Positions 60,975 to 64,000 of a DNA stretch of 64,000 bases are shown here, piece after piece (the first letter of the stretch is position 1; the number at the start of each line of letters is the position of its first letter). Location of the stretch: the NCBI RefSeq assembly GCF_002954725.1, contig NZ_MSCQ01000002.1, positions 1-64,000 of the forward strand. Reading direction: 5' to 3'. The notes beneath the pieces are model-generated. The model searched no databases. It was not told the DNA's origin and saw only the letters and a list, made by a program, of their open reading frames with translations. A program made the translations under genes and the position numbers. Origin of the DNA: Photobacterium phosphoreum (GTDB lineage: Bacteria > Pseudomonadota > Gammaproteobacteria > Enterobacterales > Vibrionaceae).

Positions 60975-61349
60975 GTGAGTAGTTTTAGTCCAGGGCTTAT
61001 AATCGGTATTTTCACGTTACTCGTTATTGGTGTTATTGGCGCTATCTTAATAGCCAGTAAATTAATTGGTGGATTTAATCGCCATTATGAAAATGAGCAA
61101 CCTTTTGAGTGTGGTCTTTTTTCTTCAAGTGTGGCGAAGCATAATTTTTCTATTAGTTATTACTTAATTGCTGTTGCGTTTCTTATTTTTGAATTAGAGG
61201 CAGCCATTTTATTAGCTTGGGGGGTGGATTATTGGACGTTGGGGATTTCAGGGGTAATTACCGCTGTTTTATTTATAACGATTCTTTTGTTAGGACTTGT
61301 ATATATGTTGCGTAAGGGAGTATTTAAAGTTGGAGCATTTGAATTATGA
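60975..61349 (+). CDS. nuoA: NADH:quinone oxidoreductase (complex I) subunit A
   Basis: A 124-residue membrane subunit of NDH-1 at the junction of the arm and membrane part. Three hydrophobic segments are visible; the conserved loop reads [14 protein letters not shown], with the usual Glu and Cys, and the third segment is followed by LRKGVFKVG. The frame is open from GTG 60927, but GTG 60975 has GGGG eight bases upstream and gives the normal length. The stop overlaps the nuoB start by four bases (ATGA), confirming cotranscription. Confidence 0.93.
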   Translation: MSSFSPGLIIGIFTLLVIGVIGAILIASKLIGGFNRHYENEQPFECGLFSSSVAKHNFSISYYLIAVAFLIFELEAAILLAWGVDYWTLGISGVITAVLFITILLLGLVYMLRKGVFKVGAFEL

Positions 61350-61897
61350 GTGACATTATTCCAGTAAATAATCGAGATAATTCTCAAGCGAATAAAAGTA
61401 ATAATTTGATGACGAATGTTATCGGTAAAGTTGACGAGCTTGTTGCTTATAGTCGTAAGTATTCTCTTTGGCCTTATAACTTTGGTACTTCTTGTTGCTT
61501 TGTTGAAATGATGACGGCAGCTACACCACGTTATGATATGGCTCGTTTTGGTTCAGAGGTATTACGTGGCTCACCGCGACAAAGTGATGTCTTGATTACT
61601 GCGGGTACTTGTTTTGTGAAAATGGCGCCACTAATGAAGCACATTTATGATCAAATGTTAGAGCCTAAATGGGTGATATCAATGGGGTCGTGTTCTAACT
61701 CTGGTGGCATGTACGATATTTATAGTGTTGTGCAAGGTATTGATAAAATTTTACCGGTGGATGTTTACATACCGGGTTGTCCACCTCGACCAGATGCACT
61801 GCTCGAAGGTTTGATCATGTTACAAGATTATGTGAAAGCGAATCCCATTTCTATTTTACAGAAAAATCGCCAACCACTAGGCTTGAGGGTTGAATAA
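61346..61897 (+). CDS. nuoB: NADH:quinone oxidoreductase subunit B
   Basis: A 183-residue peripheral arm subunit that binds cluster N2, the last [4Fe-4S] cluster before quinone. The tandem ligands Cys50-Cys51 ([10 protein letters not shown]) are followed by [10 protein letters not shown] and [13 protein letters not shown], together giving the four N2 ligands; [11 protein letters not shown] is also conserved. It overlaps nuoA by four bases, and its stop abuts the nuoCD start with no spacer. Confidence 0.97.
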   Translation: MSDIIPVNNRDNSQANKSNNLMTNVIGKVDELVAYSRKYSLWPYNFGTSCCFVEMMTAATPRYDMARFGSEVLRGSPRQSDVLITAGTCFVKMAPLMKHIYDQMLEPKWVISMGSCSNSGGMYDIYSVVQGIDKILPVDVYIPGCPPRPDALLEGLIMLQDYVKANPISILQKNRQPLGLRVE

Positions 61898-63595
61898 ATG
61901 GACTCACAATTATCTCAAGTATTGGTGTCACGTTTTGGTGTTGATGTTTTACCTCACGCTGTTGTAGGTATTGATAGCTATCATGTTGGTGGTTCTCAGT
62001 TAATTGGGTTGTTTAACTATTTAAAAACAGAATCAGCGTTAACGTTTGAAATATTGTTTGATTTATCTGCTATTGATGAAACTGAGCGTGGTGGTGGATT
62101 TACGGTTTTTTATCATTTACTGAGTATTTCAACGAATCAGTTTATATCAATACGTACTCATATTGATAATGATTCAATTGCTGTGCCTTCAATTGTAGAT
62201 ATATGGCCAAATGCGAATTGGTATGAACGTGAAGTGTATGACATGTTTGGCATTAAATTTGCGGGTCATCCAGATTTACGCCGTATTCTCACGTTTGATT
62301 TTTGGCAAGGTCATCCACTACGGAAAACATACCCTGCATGCGCAACATTAATGGATGAGCCTTTTGATCTTAAAGGTGACGACTTTAATAGGGTGATGCA
62401 GTCTTACAATATTCAAGAGCCACAAAATGATGGTGAGATGATCTTGAATATCGGACCTAACCACCCAGGGACTGATGGGGTAATTCGTCTAAAAGTTAAG
62501 ATGAAGGGAGAACGAATTGTTGAGCTTGATCAAGAGATTGGTTTTCACCATCGAGGCGCAGAAAAGCTAGCTGAGCGACATACTTTTCATAACTATATTC
62601 CTTATACCGATCGTATTGATTACCTTGGTGGGGTGGCAGGTGAATTGCCATACTTACTTGGTTTAGAAAATATGACGGGCATTGTGGTGCCTGAGCGCGC
62701 GCAAACTATGCGAGTAATGTTGTGTGAACTATTTCGAATTTCTAGTCATTTAGTCTGGTTTGGCAGTATTACGCATAACCTCGGTGGTATGGCACCTGCT
62801 TTTTATGCCTTTACTGAGCGTGAAAAAATCTTTGATGTGATTGAACTCATTTGTGGCGGACGTATGCACCCTGCCTTTTTTAGAATTGGTGGTGTCTCTC
62901 AAGATTTACCTACGGGCTGGTATGCTGCAGTTATGGTGGCGTGTGATGCAATTGAAAAATTAATGCCAGATTTAGAAAAACTCACCACTAAATCAATGAT
63001 TTTTAAATTACGTACACAAGGGATTGGGGTTTATAGCCAGACGATGGCGCTTGATTGGGGGTTAACGGGCCCTAATTTACGCGCAACAGGGATTGATTTT
63101 GATGCACGTAAGCAATTTCCTTATATGGGGTATGAAAATTACGATTTTGATGTGCCAGTTGGTCAAGATGGTGATGCTTATACTCGAACGGTGTTGCGCA
63201 TTGCTGAGGTCGTTGAAAGTCTAAAAATTATTCGTCAAGCCGCTAAACGTATGCCTGAGGGGCCGATTCTCGCTGATAATGTGCCTAAATATGGTTTTCC
63301 TCGCAAGGCTAATGCACTTAATGACATTGAAACTCTTATCCATAGTTTTGTTGATACAGGGCGTGGCTTTAATTTTCCTATTGCAGAAACGTTTGCCGCG
63401 ACAGAAACGGCGAAAGGGATCACTGGTTATCATACCGTTAGTATTGGTACCGGATTTCCTTATCGCGTACGTATTCGAACACCTTCTTTTACTCACTTCC
63501 AATCAGTGAAAGCCGTCTCTAAGGGTGACTTGCTGAGTAATATTATCTGCTTAATTGGCTCAATTGATTATGTATTAGCAGATATTGATCGCTAG
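61898..63595 (+). CDS. nuoC: NADH:quinone oxidoreductase fused subunit C/D
   Basis: A 565-residue fusion of NuoC (about residues 1-165) and NuoD (about 185-565), as in enteric bacteria. The C part contains the ERE-type WYEREVYDMFGIKFAGHPDLRRIL block; the D part starts at MILNIGPNHPGTDGVIRL and has EIGFHHRGAEKLAE, the quinone-site His and Tyr region, and MRVMLCELFRISSHLVWFG. At 565 residues it is a little shorter than the ~600 of E. coli. It starts directly after the nuoB stop. Confidence 0.96.
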   Translation: MDSQLSQVLVSRFGVDVLPHAVVGIDSYHVGGSQLIGLFNYLKTESALTFEILFDLSAIDETERGGGFTVFYHLLSISTNQFISIRTHIDNDSIAVPSIVDIWPNANWYEREVYDMFGIKFAGHPDLRRILTFDFWQGHPLRKTYPACATLMDEPFDLKGDDFNRVMQSYNIQEPQNDGEMILNIGPNHPGTDGVIRLKVKMKGERIVELDQEIGFHHRGAEKLAERHTFHNYIPYTDRIDYLGGVAGELPYLLGLENMTGIVVPERAQTMRVMLCELFRISSHLVWFGSITHNLGGMAPAFYAFTEREKIFDVIELICGGRMHPAFFRIGGVSQDLPTGWYAAVMVACDAIEKLMPDLEKLTTKSMIFKLRTQGIGVYSQTMALDWGLTGPNLRATGIDFDARKQFPYMGYENYDFDVPVGQDGDAYTRTVLRIAEVVESLKIIRQAAKRMPEGPILADNVPKYGFPRKANALNDIETLIHSFVDTGRGFNFPIAETFAATETAKGITGYHTVSIGTGFPYRVRIRTPSFTHFQSVKAVSKGDLLSNIICLIGSIDYVLADIDR

Positions 63596-63694
63596 AAAAA
63601 ATGAACAGTACAAGATACTGATAATAAAAATTAAAAGTCACGTTCTCGTAGACGCAAAAATAGGTCGATGAAAAGTCGCCAATGTGAGGAAGTC

Positions 63695-64000
63695 ATGCTA
63701 ACTGTTCAAGAAATTGCGCATTTAAATGCGCATATTGCCCATTATCCAGAAAAGCGGGCAGGGGCTATCTATTGTTTGTATTTTGTTCAAGATAAATACG
63801 GCTATATCACCAAAGAAGGGTTAGATAGTGTCAGTAAATTAACACATTTATCGGTTACTCAGCTCGATGAAATTATTACGTTTTACACTTTATTACGTCG
63901 TCGACCTGTTGGTCGGAATGTCATTCGTGTATGTGACAGTATTTCCTGTCATACACGGGGAGCACAACACGTATTAGCGGCCGCGAGAGATATTACCACC
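63695..64000 (+). CDS. nuoE: NADH:quinone oxidoreductase subunit E (partial, cut by window end)
   Basis: The first 102 codons of NuoE, running off the right edge. GAGGAAG lies six bases before ATG 63695. The N-terminal helical part (MLTVQEIAHLNAHIAHYPEK) is followed by FVQDKYGYITKEGLDSVSKL, FYTLLRRRPVGRNVIRVCDSISCH: two of the four cysteines of the [2Fe-2S] cluster N1a are visible as C-x4-C; the second pair would lie beyond the window. Next gene of the nuoA-N operon. Confidence 0.93.
   Translation, partial: MLTVQEIAHLNAHIAHYPEKRAGAIYCLYFVQDKYGYITKEGLDSVSKLTHLSVTQLDEIITFYTLLRRRPVGRNVIRVCDSISCHTRGAQHVLAAARDITT

Overview
The window looks like chromosomal DNA of a low-GC marine gammaproteobacterium of the Vibrionaceae, most likely Photobacterium. 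The evidence is the VemP-type arrest peptide in front of a yajC-less secDF pair, a GH18 chitinase with two C-terminal chitin-binding modules, paired BrnQ carriers, DUF2750 and HopJ-type proteins, and AT-rich intergenic DNA. I found no rRNA, tRNA, CRISPR array, insertion sequence or prophage. This is core and semi-core chromosome with single genes and short operons on both strands.

Layout. 0.2-8 kb: two paralogous four-cysteine exported proteins flank a methyltransferase, a GFA-type zinc protein, an HNH-like protein and hemB; trxC, a CNT nucleoside transporter behind a long leader, and a beta-hydroxyacid dehydrogenase follow. 8-12 kb: vemP-secD-secF, a secretion-monitoring unit, then a small lipoprotein. 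12-20 kb: tag, a CDF metal transporter, lplA, a small membrane protein too short for routine ORF calling, a MaoC hydratase, a solitary astB, a DUF937 protein and a DUF2058 protein. 20-32 kb: a phosphosugar mutase, two brnQ genes each preceded by its own short leader peptide (one Ile-rich, one with four Val codons in a row), yjjG, a YeaQ-like protein, a multidomain chitinase and a DcuC-type carrier. 32-35.5 kb: two tandem RelA/SpoT-fold proteins, one with a signal peptide, then small proteins. 35.8-45 kb: signalling and anaerobic metabolism (a VpsR-like regulator with a degenerate AAA+ domain, a secreted nuclease/phosphatase-fold protein, a GGDEF protein, nrdDG behind FNR and paired NrdR boxes, and a PTS EIIC-EAL fusion). 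45-57 kb: a MazG-like pyrophosphatase, rarD, an NlpC/P60 lipoprotein, a ScsB/ScsD thiol-reduction pair, rimB-rimK, a ClsC-like phospholipase D and a coiled-coil membrane protein. 57-64 kb: periplasmic asparaginase, a DsbA-like lipoprotein, AphA, and the start of an NDH-1 operon (nuoA-B-CD-E) cut by the window edge.

Links between genes. SecDF2 would use the sodium gradient for export of the many secreted products, with VemP matching its expression to export capacity. The two BrnQ leaders suggest separate isoleucine- and valine-sensitive attenuation of branched-chain amino acid uptake. nrdDG, periplasmic asparaginase and DcuC fit growth under low oxygen. The GGDEF protein, the EIIC-EAL fusion and the VpsR-like protein (VpsR binds c-di-GMP in V. 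cholerae) lie within 9 kb and suggest a local concentration of c-di-GMP functions.

Most promising for follow-up: the two brnQ leader-peptide attenuators, the long-range RNA stem that starts at the vemP stop codon, the exported/cytoplasmic pair of RelA/SpoT-like proteins, and the EIIC-EAL fusion. All alignments and pairings were made by eye; no database search or folding program was run.
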